This document shows, piece after piece, positions 12,347 to 23,744 of a stretch of DNA of 64,000 bases; the first letter of the stretch is position 1; each line of letters begins with the position of its first letter. The position numbers and the translations under genes are program-made. The notes below the pieces were generated by a model. That model had not been told where the DNA came from, did no database searches, and was given only the letters and a program-made list of their open reading frames with translations. Source of the stretch: Durusdinium trenchii (taxonomy: Eukaryota; Sar; Dinophyceae; Suessiales; Symbiodiniaceae); assembly GCA_963970005.1 (NCBI GenBank), contig CAXAMN010004047.1:71847-135846 (forward strand), written 5' to 3'.

Positions 12347-13373
12347 TCATAGGGAGGCTTTGTAGGCTTCCATCTTTTCCTGAGTGCTGGAGCTGACATG
12401 TCAGTTCAAGTACCAAACACATCCAACACAATAGGAGAACGGGGTAGATACGAGTCTTCTAAAGAATAAAGAGATGCACAAGTGTTCCAAATGAAGACAC
12501 GGATCGACATACTCAGCCTTCAGCTTAGCAGCCTTTGTCTCCTTGGTGGGTGCTGATAAAAAAAATTTGATGTTTATTGAAGTTTATTGTTAACACCCTG
12601 AGGCTTTCTCGGAATCCATGTAGCTTGACTGTGAAAGTGCTCTCACATGCTCTCCACCGCAAAGTAGAAAACGAATTCACTCCACTGAATACACAGGCAC
12701 GATCACAGTGCGGCTAAGACTCATATGGCTTCTTCTTAGCAGCTGTCAGCTTGTTCCACTGTGCACCTCCCTCTTTCATGACCTCCGTAGCTTTGTGGTC
12801 TTTGGGCAAAGACTTGACGATCTTCGCACGGTTGTCTGCCATAAACAAGAGGTAGCCAGACAAGGGTTTCTTTGGCATGTTAGGATCTCGTGCAGCCTTC
12901 TTGGAAACGCGCTTTTGTTTCCTTTGTACAACGCCCCCTGCTGCTTTGAAGGCCGCCATTTCCTTGTCAAAGACAGCCTTGGCTTTGGCGTATGCCATTT
13001 CATACGGCTTCTTCTTGGCAGCTGAGAGTGCCTTCCACTGTTTGCCGGCTTCCTTGGCAACATCTGTCACGGAGTTCGTGCCTACCTTCTTCACAATGCT
13101 TGCCCGGTTGTCCTTCAACCAACCTCGGACTTGAAGAGCGTGCAATCTTGGCATCTTGGCTCGTATCATGGCAGAATGCATGAGGCATACACAGAACGTC
13201 AGCCAAGCAACCCATGTAGGCAGTACCCGGTCTTTTTGGAGGTACCAAGTCTCCACTATCACCTGAAGGATGAAGTGGTCAGAAGAGGGATCCAAAAAAC
13301 ACATTGGGGACACTCAAGCATGCGTCTGTTGAGAGATAAACCTTAGCTCCAAACTGCTCGTTTTCTTGGCCAT
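12347..13373 (-). CDS. Two-box HMG protein, copy 2
   Basis: Tandem paralogue of the gene at 10575-11583 with the same five-exon structure: 13373-13355, 13262-13212, 13123-12723, 12541-12509, 12379-12347. It also encodes 178 residues. Differences from copy 1 are few and mostly conservative, for example LKDNRAS for LNDNRAT and KKKPYEM for KKKPYQM in box A, and PKKPLSGYLLF for PKRPLSGFLLF in box B. The intron-3 donor is again GAGTCT and all phases are kept, so both copies look functional. The second intron ends CCGAG|G rather than CCAAG|G. Intron 3 is 181 nt, the extra length coming mainly from an A-rich insertion. Confidence 0.9.
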
Positions 13374-13639
13374 GGTGGCCACGCGACTCTCCACTGGCAT
13401 GGTCTGCAAGAAGCACTGCATGGAGCAACCCATGAAGAGAATCAAGAGCCTTGTGGCAAGATGTGGCAAGGCAAAGGCTACTCTACATGAGACTCTTGTC
13501 AACATTTGAATTGACTTGTTGCTAAGAAGATTGCAGGGAATTTGCCGAGCAACAGTGAACGGATGGGAGCCATTCTGCCCATTGCTATTCCAGCTCCAAT
13601 CACACGTGAGCCACTGGGAATAGCGAATGACCCTTGAGC

Positions 13640-14290
13640 CACTCCTGTGATCGGTATCGGTCGTAGAATCTCTCCACGAGTCTCGGCGTGTCGATTTAGC
13701 ACTGGAACTGTTCGCCGGAGCTCGTGGAGAGGATGTTCGGAGCGTCGACACGAACACCATCGTTAGCGAAACCCATTGCTCCGTTCCTAGCGATGCCCAG
13801 GAGGCCCCGTTCGTCGCGATGCCCGACATGCTCCGTTCGTAGCGTCCGATCGTTCCTACCCACACATCTTTGACTTGTCCAAGTTCAGTAGTTACTAGCT
13901 GCGATATCTGCAAGACGCCAGCCGACTCTTTTTATCCACAAGAAATAGACGTCCGAGACTCCCCAGCAATCGTGTCTCCACCACTTCTCCAAGGATTTTG
14001 CCCAAAAGACTCCATGAACCATCATAAATCAAGCTTTTAATCCATCAGAAAAAGTACCTTGATCCCAAGCAATTACAAGACATATCAGAATCATTAAGTT
14101 AATCAAACTAGTATATATAAATCAATTATAGATGGAACAATATTGAACTCTCTCTACACATTCATCGGTCGGAAGACACGGATTGGGACGCCTCGCGGGG
14201 GTTCATTGGCTCACGGCGCCTTCGCGGCGCCGTTCCCATCACGACCTGAAGGACCGGTCGACAGAAGCAACATGCGTTCGATGTGCTTAA
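13640..14290. other. Spacer upstream of HMG copy 2, no gene seen
   Basis: Left of 13915 several GAxxGTTCG-rich short repeats (TCCGTTCGTAGCGTCCGATC near 13830) occur. The rest is AT-rich between 14030 and 14160. No exon could be supported. Confidence 0.4.
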
Positions 14291-14296
14291 GCAACA

Positions 14297-14543
14297 CTAA
14301 GTAACACACCCCTTTCCGCCCGCGGTGTTCCAGGCAACGCGCCGCGCGAACAAACCGGATGGTGAACGGACGCGAAAGCACAGCGCAGCGGTGGCGCGAA
14401 AGCGTTCGGCGCTCGGCGCGTCCTCGGCGCGTCCGGAAGGCGCCTCACGGGGGACCACGGGTGCAAGGAACCCAAGGATCCACGGGAGTCGCGCGGAAGC
14501 CTTGGTGCATCGGCCGGTGATAGGTCTGGGGGGTGACCTGGTG
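14297..14543 (-). CDS. Candidate terminal exon, unknown product
   Basis: A minus-strand frame with G/C-rich third positions runs through ARLPWILGFLAPVVPREAPS and ends at a TAG at 14299-14297. A possible acceptor lies near 14495 (CCAAG|G). The plus strand is also open, so the call is tentative. No family is recognised. Confidence 0.32.
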
Positions 14544-15140
14544 AGGTCAAAGGATCTGCAGCCATGACATATAGCAAGTACAACAGATATATGTCCATTC
14601 CATATATGTAATATTATATAGGTTTCCTGAAGTCATCTGCAGTCTTCATGAAACATAAGACGATTCAATGACTGTGTCACGACAAAAGGTTCACAGAATC
14701 CATGAACACGTCGGGAGATGAACGCTGAATGCACCGCGTTTCTCTTTCTGCTGGCATGTGCCTCACTGTGCCTTTGTACTTTGGTCGGGTAGCACACCTT
14801 GCATGCACTTCAAAGCAGTTATTACACTTCTTGAAAGCCCAAAAGTTAGTCTGGCTATCGTCCTATAGATGTCAAGGGTACTATGACAAACAAGATGAAG
14901 TCTACGGAGTCTTGCAAAGAACGGACTGCATGAAGGGTGGATCCTGTAGACTGTCATCCTTGACCAGGCTGGCGCGACACGGAAGCTTACTCAAGAAAAC
15001 AGCCTTCTGGTCATCTACACTACGTGCTCCCAAACCAAACCAAAAAGCACCAGTTCTTCAAACTGTTTGAACAACATCCATGAACTATGAACTGAATGAC
15101 CCCAAAATGAGCCTTCCAAATGAGCCTCCCCACCACCCAG

Positions 15141-15290
15141 GACCGACCCACCGGGATGGTTTGGAACCCCACTCGCTGCACCCGCGCGGCCGAGCGTTGG
15201 ACTCGTCGCTGGAGGAGTCACCTGACACGTCCTCCGTCGATTCCTCGCCGCTCTCCATCATCTGCGACGGGTGGACGGTGTTCACGGCGG
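15141..15290 (+). CDS. Candidate internal exon, unknown product
   Basis: Bounded by CACCCAG| and |GTCAGTGG. The frame has nearly all G/C third positions and contains SSLEESPDTSSVDSSPLSII, followed by CDGWTVFTAG. The antisense frame (acidic and serine-rich) is also open but has no usable acceptor, which favours plus. The function is unknown. Confidence 0.45.
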
Positions 15291-15639
15291 GTCAGTGGTT
15301 CTGCGGTGGGGCGCAGTTTTGGAGTGGTTCGGGATGGAGCAGTTCAAGCGGTTTTGGAGCCTTTTTTGAAGGGTTAAAACAACGGGCCTTGGAGCAGCAT
15401 TGGGTGAAGATTGGACGTGTTTGGAGGATTTTGGAGGTCTCCAAGTCCGCGAAGGGCGCCTTTTTGGAGACCTTTTTCATTCACGCAGCGAACGCTCGCG
15501 CTCGAATCGAGGTTGCGCAGGGCATGGCGAGATATCTATCTGAAAGAACCTAACCACTCGATGAGCATCTCGTTTTAATAATTCTCGATATGGCAACTCT
15601 TGGCTCTGCACTCTGTGAAAACACCTGCACTCTGCTCCA

Positions 15640-15869
15640 TATCAAAAGAACTGGCATCGATCTGCGTCGATGTCTTCAAATCCACACGTCACACGTCGCA
15701 ACACGTCGTCGACCCGTTTTGGAATCCACCGGTCGACACCGGACGCGTCGACGTGTCCATCCCGCTCGGCCTGCTCCTTCTTCGACCGACAGCGACATCG
15801 GCGACGGCAGGGGCCGCAGCAGAAGACCTCGCTCAGCAACCTGCCGCCGCTGCCGCTGCCAATTTGTAG
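15640..15869. CDS. Codon-biased coding segment, strand unresolved
   Basis: The plus-strand reading ends VDVSIPLGLLLL … and stops after an alanine/glutamine-rich tail. The minus-strand reading contains SGVDRWIPKRVDDVLRRVTC. Third positions of the two frames pair with each other, so codon bias cannot separate them. The minus reading looks more protein-like; splice sites are not decisive. Confidence 0.3.
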
Positions 15870-16336
15870 CCGCAAAACCAACAAAAAATAGTCCCAGGGT
15901 ACTTTTTAGGGTGTGTAAAGCTCCGGGTTTTAAATCGTTGGACTGTTAATTTTGAGAGCAAAGCAAGCAAAGCACAGAAACTTTTTTTGCTCCGGGCAGG
16001 TGCAATGCTGCAATGACGGATTGGCCAATCCCTCGCCGGCAAAACACATGAAGAAACTCAGACGAACGGCCTTGGTGTTGGACCGCATCAAGCTATTTAA
16101 AGTCACTTTTTAAATCATGTTTTTTGATGAAACCGTTTGTATAAAAGATCACGAAAGGTAGCTTGAGCTACCTGAGTTCTCCTTGCTTTAGCAAAAATGT
16201 ATTACAATCTGGGATTGTGCATTGAATTTGGTCCTGTAAGAAATGATTCTGTTCGTTGGGGGGGGGGGGCCGCCCTGGATCAAATCCCCCCTGCGCCGGG
16301 TCACGCCATCATGGACTTCTACCAGGATTACTTGTG

Positions 16337-16525
16337 ATTGCCTGCTACCTTTCGTTCACCCCCTCCTCTCTCAAGTCTTTCCCCAGCAATCAACAGCCCA
16401 ACGAACTGCAATGCCACGCGGTTTCTTTGACATCGGTCGAGCAACAAGAGAAAGACATAGAGCAGTGTGGGGACGTTCATGAAGAAGATACAACCTCAGC
16501 TGAACGGCGGACCCAACTCAACTGA
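16337..16525 (+). CDS. Candidate 3' exon, unknown acidic product
   Basis: The frame contains SFPSNQQPNELQCHAVSLTS then an acidic stretch (VEQQEKDIEQCGDVHEEDTT) and stops at TGA 16523-16525. Amino-acid composition is protein-like and the antisense is not. The upstream boundary is uncertain, because a run of 11 Gs lies at 16259. Confidence 0.4.
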   Translation: MACYLSFTPSSLKSFPSNQQPNELQCHAVSLTSVEQQEKDIEQCGDVHEEDTTSAERRTQLN

Positions 16526-17199
16526 GCTGGAACGCCTTCTGATTAGAAGACAAGCTAAGCAAACCTGGCTTGTAGGTTACCACTTTCACCTTTCTTCTGC
16601 AAACCCACCGTCTGATATTATACCAGTATCGATCATATATATATATATTACTTATTAATTGTGATTCTTCTAGACATTCCATGACATTCCACAGCGCACT
16701 TCTGTATAAAAGAAAAATCGCTCGTGTCCTGCCGCTCGCTGCCGTGTCCCGACACGGAAAACAACCATTTATTCCAAGAGGCGGAGACATCTCTCGATAC
16801 AGCGGCAGCAGCATCTGGCTTGTCGAGCAATGCAGGAGCAGCAATCCCTTAGACGCTTAGTTCGGTCGCACATCGTCTCTTTTCTTTTTTGTTCTTGTTC
16901 TAGCCCTCGCCCTCGCACTATTCGTTTGCCATCTTATATATTATAGGGAAACTTCCGTTGCGGCGAGCTTTTGGATCAAGACTTTCGGTCCCTCCCAGAA
17001 CCTCCGTGTCAGTACGTGCCACATTGTATACCCCACTGAGTATAGTCATGCTTCACCACTAGCATGAAACATGTCACGTGTCACATGATGTCACATGAAA
17101 ACTCACATGTCACATGAGATGAACCCAGTGAGTGCTGGACTTTGGAGATGCACCGAGTGAGTGCAGCGCGACGGCGCTCGCGCCCGGCGGACCGGGGGG

Positions 17200-17582
17200 G
17201 AGAACCGAGTGGCAACCGGTCACTGCGACGTCGGTTCTGCGAAGCAAGTGGCCGGTTCTCCTCGTAGCAGTCTTCTAAGATCACCGATTGGGACGTGCCT
17301 TTCGTAAAGACCTCCTGCAGAGCGAGCAAAGATCACGTTGATTCTTTCCTTTTAAAGAGCAATTGGTTGTTTTTCATATTGATCTTAGCTTGGAGGCCAC
17401 TCGCTTTTAGCTTTTCGAGGCGGGCCATTCCTAGTACCAATTTTTTCCTTTTCGCTCGACCTTTCCGACGTTTTGGATCCAGGTATCTCAACCAACACGA
17501 GTCGCTGGGAGAACCCTCGGTCACGCGGTGGGTCACTGCCTTCGAGCCAATGGCTAGTCTAAACGCACAGTGCAAAAGTCCC
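17200..17582 (-). CDS. Two candidate exons, basic product
   Basis: About 17582-17340 reads through RYLDPKRRKGRAKRKKLVLG, a strongly basic nucleic-acid-binding-like stretch, then MARLEKLKASGLQAKINMKN. About 17310-17200, after CTCTGCAG|, begins EVFTKGTSQSVILEDCYEEN. The spacer between them is too short for a normal intron as drawn, so the first exon probably ends earlier. No family is assigned. Confidence 0.4.
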
Positions 17583-18286
17583 AATTCCTGCCTGCCATAC
17601 CGAATGAGTCACACGGAAGGGTTCAAGGGAGGCCAATTCAGCCCTTTCTGATCCTTCCTTGTCTGGAAAATGACCTGCAAGCCTATCCGGTCAGGCGTCC
17701 ACTTAGCCGCCTTCACCTCATTCCTTCTCAGCACTCCGCATCACTCCGCTCTCCGCGCCTGCGCGTTGCGGAGCACGCCATCAGGATCGTGCATGGCCAC
17801 ATGGGCGATCTGCGCGGAGACCTCACGACGCGGGTCATCTAATGCGTCCAGTCGGCGCAAAGGGATGAAACGAGGCAGCGCAGGGGCCGCTAATGCCAGC
17901 AGTCATGGTGAAAGAGACACCCAAACAACCGGATGGTATAGCAAGAAGCTACTAGGATGGAGGTGATCGCTATTAGCAAGACCCAAAAGATTTTGTGTGA
18001 TCCATGGGTGATCCAAACAAACACCTGTCCAACTACTGAGGTGCCACCGGAAGGACCTGAGACGGAGCTGTTTTCGTTCTATCGACTTGACCTGGAGAAC
18101 TTGAAGCTATGAATCTATCCTCCCAGATCCATCTATTGGCCTCTTCCATTGTATGTCCTGAAAACCCACATGGATGAGGTCAGATTCGCAAGTTCACCTC
18201 ATGAGGCCGCCGGTGACCGAACGCCGCACCGCGGTGCTTCAGCCCGACCCGCAGCGCCGCGCCACGCGCCGCGCCGCGGGTCGCAC

Positions 18287-18360
18287 CTGTTTGGCTCGGA
18301 GTGTCCAGTTGTCCTGGCCGCGTTCGAGGCGTTCCTCGGTGACCGTGCCTTCTGGATCAC
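18287..18360 (-). CDS. Exon just downstream of the glycosyltransferase exons
   Basis: Flanked by CGTCAG| and |GTGCGA, in phase 1 to phase 0. It reads DPEGTVTEERLERGQDNWTL then RAKQ. It lies on the same strand about 440 bp after the last confident GT1 exon, and such C-termini often have an RAxx helix here. Its entry phase does not match the exit phase at 18801, so at least one exon would lie between, or it belongs to another gene. Confidence 0.4.
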
Positions 18361-18800
18361 CTGACGAACCGTGCTTAAAGGCCACGAGATGTGCACTCCG
18401 AGGAGTGAGCTTCTCCAAAATCAGTGGAGATGGTTGAAAAGACCTGTTTTCAGATGCTTTCAGGTCTTTTGTGTTGGTCATCTTTCGTCCCAACCCCCTG
18501 CTCTTCAATCTCCTCCTCAGAGGTGTCCAAGGCGATGTGAAGCAACTTCACCAAACCTCTTTGGTGCGGCTTTTGGGTCCCACCATGCAACCGAAGATGC
18601 ATTGTCCAATCACCAGCCTGTGGGTGGTGGATATGTCATGATATGTCTATGGTTCCAAAAACAGCTGAAAGAGAGAGTCAAAGCTGGATGATTGATCTGT
18701 TAGGCCTGTCAATGTGAGATGATTTGAGTCTCAACATGTGTCAAACCAACAGATGCATGCTTCATGAGATAAGCAAACCGCACGTGCTTTCCTTGGAAAC

Positions 18801-21734
18801 CTCACGGCTTTTACAAGTTCCAACTTCTCCAAGCTAAGCTTCTTACCAAGGCTTGTTTCACAACAAATCCATGTCACCTGTGGGTGAAAAGCAGGACCTT
18901 TCCGTTGACCCGTCCCGATGTTGCCGGGACTGGGGCCGGACCGGGCCAAGGAGCGTGTGGAGTCGTTCGAATGGTCCCAGTTCAAAAGCCGATCGACCTG
19001 GCGCGGCGTCGGCGTCGGCGTCGGCGCGGTGGGTGTCCACGCGGGGGGACAACGGGCGGTGGGTTGGTTGGCTGAAACGCTGCGCCGGGCCGGCCGTTCC
19101 ACCGGATTCTATAGCCGTTCCACCGGATTCGATATGGAAATGGTCTTGACCCACAGAGCCGGAGCTTGGGCGAAGCCTCTGAGACGCTTCGCGCCTTCAC
19201 CGGTTTCGAGCCGCAGCCCAGCTCCGCCACACGCGCAGCCCACCATCTTTGATCCAGCAGCCTGGGCTGCCGGCTGGTCCTTCTTTCTACGTGGTTGCCC
19301 TCTGGACAACCAGGCACTGATTTTAGACCATTTGATATGGAGTCTATCATTAGAATCGATCAAGATGATCAAGTAAGTCTATAGCATTTCTGGATCTGGT
19401 ATGAGCCGGTGACTTCGCCCAAACGACAACCACCCTGAACCACTGCTTTTCCCGCTTCTTCTGTCAGACATCCCCTTTGGATGGAACAAAACGCGGCAAC
19501 GAAACGCATCCCAAGAGGCAGGATGCCACTGGTGATGATGGGCACTCCAGCGCGGAGGGCTTCAGAGGTCACTCCCAATCCACCCTGGAGAGGACGAAGG
19601 AGGCTGGTTGTGAATCCTTTCGTTCGGCTGTTCGGACGGGACTGGGGTGAAGCCGTGAAGGAGGCTCGGTTCGTGCGATCATCATGTGGCACCTTGCGAG
19701 AAAAAACAACAACCATGACTCATGACATGAGAGAGAGTTCTCGAATTTCCAGTAGACCCAAGATGGATACAGCATTTGGACGTCCGACTCAGAAGACCTT
19801 CACTCACCCAGCCACCACACGCACCCGCGCCAGCGCCGCACAAGACCGCACCCGCGCCTGTCCGATGAGCGCATCCAACTTTGGGAAGAGCGCCGCAAAG
19901 GAGGCTCCGCTGTTCCGCACCATCAGCCGACCTTCCTGTCGACGCTGTCGCTGTTCCCGGCACCCAACGACGGCGATTCTCTCTGCGAGAGGTACCGAGG
20001 CTGCAGAGGCGAGTATAGGGGCGACGAACGGTGAGATGGAAGATGGAGATCGGTGGAGGAAAAAGACCCCCAACGTTGGTGTCTTTTTGAATCAATCAGA
20101 GGGACGCCTGGAATCCCCCTTCAGCAGCGAACTTCATGCGAGCGCCATGGTGTTCTTCTTTCCAATGAGCTGTCTTTTCCCATCCATCTGCAGATTCCAG
20201 CCACCGAACGCTCAGATCTCTCTCTCAGACCCCGCGTCTGAACAAAACTCAGCTGCACCTGGCTCAGCTGCTGCACTTGCGCCATGGTTTCCGGCGGTGC
20301 AGGATCATGATCCTGACCACCTCACTGGGCTCTGTTCGGCGGAACGAGGGCTCCGCATGGAACGCTTGATCAGTGGAAACGTCCAACGGAAGCCTTCCCT
20401 TGGACTCATGAAGCGCATCGCTTGATCCCGGGGATTACGTCATCCCACCACTATACTTAAGGGGCTAGTAGTGAGTCATGACTGGACTCGGGATTGTAGG
20501 TCTGAGAACGTCAGTTACAACGTAACTGTTTCGTGTGGTAGAGAATATTACTTGGTCCAAAACTATAGCCATCTTGCAAAAAGATTGCAAAACAAAATGG
20601 CGCCAAACAGATTTTGCCCACCCCCTACCATACCCCCCCCCCCGACCCACTGAGTCTTCCAGCTGGTCATGGCAATCACGGCCACACCCACCGGTGAGGT
20701 TCCATTGCTGCCGCGCTTGGCAGGGAACACTAACCTCCACCGAGCCGGCGAGCCCTCTCGCCCGACGGGAACCAGGTCGGTCGGGAAATGGGAACGGCGT
20801 GGTCAGTGCCATAGGTGTGCTTTTCATGCAGTGCACGGTGTTTTTTGTTTGGTTTGATGTTTGTTGCGTTGTTTTCGCAATACGAAAATGAGATGTTTGC
20901 CATGTGATCGACCATTTGTACCAGCCAAACATGGATCATGGATCTTGTTACTGGATGGGGTGGAGTCTCCGCTCGATCCGGGATCTTCGGCCGCTTTCAG
21001 CCGTGGAGCTGCTCCGAGGTGCACGCTTCGATGGCCATCTCCAGGATCGTCCTCCGAACCCCGTGCGAGGGTGGGTGATCGATGCAACGCATGCGGCGGA
21101 TTCGGTGGACTTCTGATGATTTCCTATACAGTATACCTTGGGAGTCAAAGACTATAAAAAGAAAGGTCTGACTAGGGGAACTGATTTCGGGAACTTCCTT
21201 TACTTCAGCCGGTCAAAATATAGTCTTTGGACTTCTAGGGTATATATATACACTTATATATAGTATATATGTAGATCAGATGGTATTTGAGGGGACATTG
21301 AACATGGTCTTCGGAGACTCCGAATTGAATCTTGATTCTTTCCATGTTGTACATGGAATTACATGGATCGCGGTCTTTGTATTCAATATGCCCCCTTCAA
21401 GTTTCTGCACGGCTGGGGAACGGAAGCTGCTTTGCTGAAGATCCCCTGAACATCACTAGGCGAGCAAACACCACATGACTTGGTAAACCAGACTTCTCTC
21501 CAGTGCCGAGATGGACAGACCTGAACACTTCAGCCCGTTCTTGCTTCTCTTTTTTGCAGCAAAAAAAACAGACCCCGCCCACTTTCAACACCCCAAAACC
21601 TGATGTTCACACACTGGAGGTCCTTTCCCCCACCGGCATGGAGGAGAAAGTGATCAAGACAACCCGACGCCCAGCACGGGCAGCTTGCGCCAGAAATTTC
21701 GATATGGGCTCGTCCAGAGTGTCTTGCTCTGTTC
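18801..21734 (-). CDS. GT1-type glycosyltransferase, C-terminal domain exons
   Basis: Expected to transfer a sugar from a nucleotide-sugar to a lipid, sterol or small molecule. Six exons: 21734 to about 21634 (ISKFLAQAARAGRRVVLITF then SSMP, the start of the C-domain); 21051-21002 (TILEMAIEACTSEQLH); 20000-19858 (AERIAVVGC … SFAALFPKLDALIGQ); 19584 to about 19508 (GGLGVTSEALRAGVPIITSG); 19261-19201 (LLDQRWWAARVAELGCGSKP); 18877-18801 (GKKLSLEKLELVKAV). In order these give the family pattern FGSM … LFP … HGGxGT-EALRAGVP … DQxxWAxRVxxLGxGxxP … LSxEKL. Phases agree from 21002 to 18877; the first junction needs a GA donor and extends the first exon slightly. Two donors are GC (after 21002 and 19858). 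The usual histidine before GG is glutamine (GQGG), as is seen in some relatives. The likely N-terminal motif exon lies at 27091-27134. The acceptor substrate cannot be predicted. Confidence 0.85.
21133..21243. repeat. Fold-back element, family M, copy 1
   Basis: Inverted ends ATACCTTGGGAGTCAAAGAC and GTCTTTGGACTTCTAGGGTA flank an inner core that is identical over about 90 bp to 24916-25010. It is non-coding and lies between glycosyltransferase exons. Confidence 0.75.
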
Positions 21735-23104
21735 CTAACAGTGGAAACAACGGTCTCACATTCGTCGACGCGAGGTTACAGCGAGGTTGGCATATTGATG
21801 CAAAATGATGCAAAGAAAGGCTTCTGGTTGATGCGTTGACGAACGTGTGAAGTGATCCGATCATCTCTGGACTTGTCGCCATATTATAGCCCTATAATTA
21901 TAGGAATGTGAGGGATCATGTGCTGATTTGAAGTTGTCGCTCGAAATGCTGAAGTTGAAGTCACTCAACAAAAACATAGCCCAGCACTTCACTCCACAAC
22001 AGCTGTGATCTCAACTTGTGCATTCAAGACACACAGTCTTGATCTGTCTAGACTTTGCGCATGCCGAGCATCGTAGGAAAATAAAATCGGTGAAGATGTA
22101 CTGCGGAAGCCGCGCTTTGTACTCTCCCAAGGCAATCTGACTGATGGGCACAATCATTGGCACCTCCCGACGCACCGAAAACACCGACACACCGAAACGA
22201 GGTCCAAACGGTCGGTCTGTCGGGAAAAGGCGGAGACGTGGAATGCAGAGAGAGGAGAAGGGCATGTTGTTCTTCCTGGGAGAAAGATGCATTGGAGCTT
22301 CCTCCCAGGTGTGCTTCCCAGAGAGAGGAGGTGTAGCTTCCTGGGGTCCGATGCCACCGATCCAACCGGAAGCTACACCGATCCAACCCGAAGAGGCTCG
22401 AAGAGAACGGCGGCGCAGCGCTTCCGTTGATTCTCATCGCCCCTTCTGCGCGAGACGCCCCTTCTGTGGGGCCTTAAAGCTTGACCCGACAGGTCGGGAA
22501 CTCACCGAAAATGACCTCCCAGAGTTGGTCATACCAAAAACACGAACTATTCGCAGGTTTCGTCCGGGGGTGTATGGAGGTTCATACGGTGCAGGTCATA
22601 CAAAAACACGAAAAGCGATCTGCAAGTGTTTTTTGGGTCCGGACCTCGTCACAACTCGGTCTCCCGCGGCCGGAGCGGTCGCTGCACTCGCCTCTTTCCT
22701 GTGAAGCTCATCGAAATGAGCCATGCTATCAGACAGGCCAGCGGGCATGGACCTGGGAACACGAGGGCGGTGTGTGTGGATGGAAGGCGTGGATTGTGCT
22801 CTCTGGGCCATCTTTTCAACGACATTTGGATGAGAACTCATTGAGAAGTTTTTCTGCTCATGGATAGAATCACATGTGGCTCTTCAGTTGTCTTTTAAGA
22901 ACAGGTGGAGAAGGTTTCTTCACTGGTTTCTTCATGTTTCTTCCCAAGCAACGCCCAAGACAAAAGAGACCCCTCAACACGACACGATTCATTCACGCCT
23001 TCCTTCCGTTTTCGCTTTGCCATCCAAGCAACTGAAGCCCTCGGGTCTTCCGAAGACGATTCAGACCTTGGAACGAAGACGCTTCGATTCTTCCAGAGCC
23101 GATT
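21244..23104. other. Mostly intronic-looking DNA, possible minus-strand exons
   Basis: Apart from the 21734-21634 exon, weak minus-strand candidates are about 22702-22649 (KEASAATAPAAGDRVVT, between CACAG| and |GTCCGG) and about 22190-22050 (IALGEYKARLPQYIFTDF). A plus-strand frame through 22330-22560 is also open. None could be confirmed. Confidence 0.3.
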
Positions 23105-23165
23105 CTTCCCTTTCAGTTCCCCTCGTCAGACCATTCGTTTTATAGTCCTTGACTCCCAGGGTAGA
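23105..23165. repeat. Fold-back element, family M, partial inverted copy
   Basis: In reverse complement it matches the left half of the copies at 21133 and 24905 (TGGGAGTCAAGGACTATAAA … GGTCTGAC.AGGGGAACTGA). Confidence 0.65.
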
Positions 23166-23588
23166 GACCATCCGCCTGAAATGTGGAGATCATGTTGCGT
23201 GCAAACTCTCCGAGAAAGGAACACCAACTGTGAGAACAACCGTCAGCTGCTTTTGCAAACGCTGATTGACGTCTAACGCACCCCTCTGACCCCTCCAGTG
23301 ATTTCTTTAAATAATCATCCCGTCTGATGCCCAGTCACCAACGCCCCGCATGGACATCTGCCTTAGTTTGGCTTGATCGCGGCACGATCGTCTGCCTCTC
23401 CACAGCGCCAGAGGGAGGCAAATCTTCCAAACAATGCGCTAACCTGTTTGAATTTTCAAGATCCTCATGCTGATCCCATCGATATCACAGTCACAAGAGT
23501 CACAACCCCCCCCACCCATACCTCCATACCTCTGGTTAGACGAGTCTTCTTCCCGCCCAGAATCTGAAAACGGATGAACATAGGTCAC

Positions 23589-23744
23589 TCATGGTGCCTC
23601 TCTCACCCGCCCTATGCGCCACGACATGCTGTTCTGCTCCGTTTTTCTGCTCCCAAGTCGCTGTACAATGCTCATGAGCGTGGCGTTGAAGCCCTCCGAG
23701 TTCATCGCCTCGACATCGCGTGTCGAGGCGAGAACGCCAAAAAT
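23589..23744 (-). CDS. Candidate exon, possibly glycosyltransferase N-domain
   Basis: After GGCTCAG| the frame reads STRDVEAMNSEGFNATLMSI then VQRLG and continues to a TGA at 23591-23589, with a codon-biased first part. GT1/GT28 N-domains often have a D-x-x-x-x-M-N/S-S-E segment at the matching place, and this lies between the GTRGD exon at 27.1 kb and the C-domain exons. The assignment is inference. Confidence 0.4.
   Translation of the reverse strand: MFGVLASTRDVEAMNSEGFNATLMSIVQRLGSRKTEQNSMSWRIGRVREAP

Larger units (their letters stand above)
10566..13640. repeat. 1.79-kb tandem duplication carrying an HMG-box gene
   Basis: About 10566-11848 is repeated at about 12340-13640 in the same orientation, with a period of 1789-1790 bp. 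The match covers the whole gene, its introns and about 270 bp upstream of the start codon, then breaks abruptly (…GACCCTTGAGCC… on both sides). The non-repeated DNA between copies is about 490 bp. Introns carry small indels and exons mainly substitutions. Confidence 0.9.

Noticed and set aside
19481-20425. 314-codon plus-strand frame
   Set aside because: It lies antisense to two glycosyltransferase exons and is rich in arginine, serine and proline without motifs.
20904-21116. Plus-strand frame with DLRPLSAVELLRGARFDGHL
   Set aside because: The same bases give the glycosyltransferase exon TILEMAIEACTSEQLH on the minus strand, whose phase fits the next exon.
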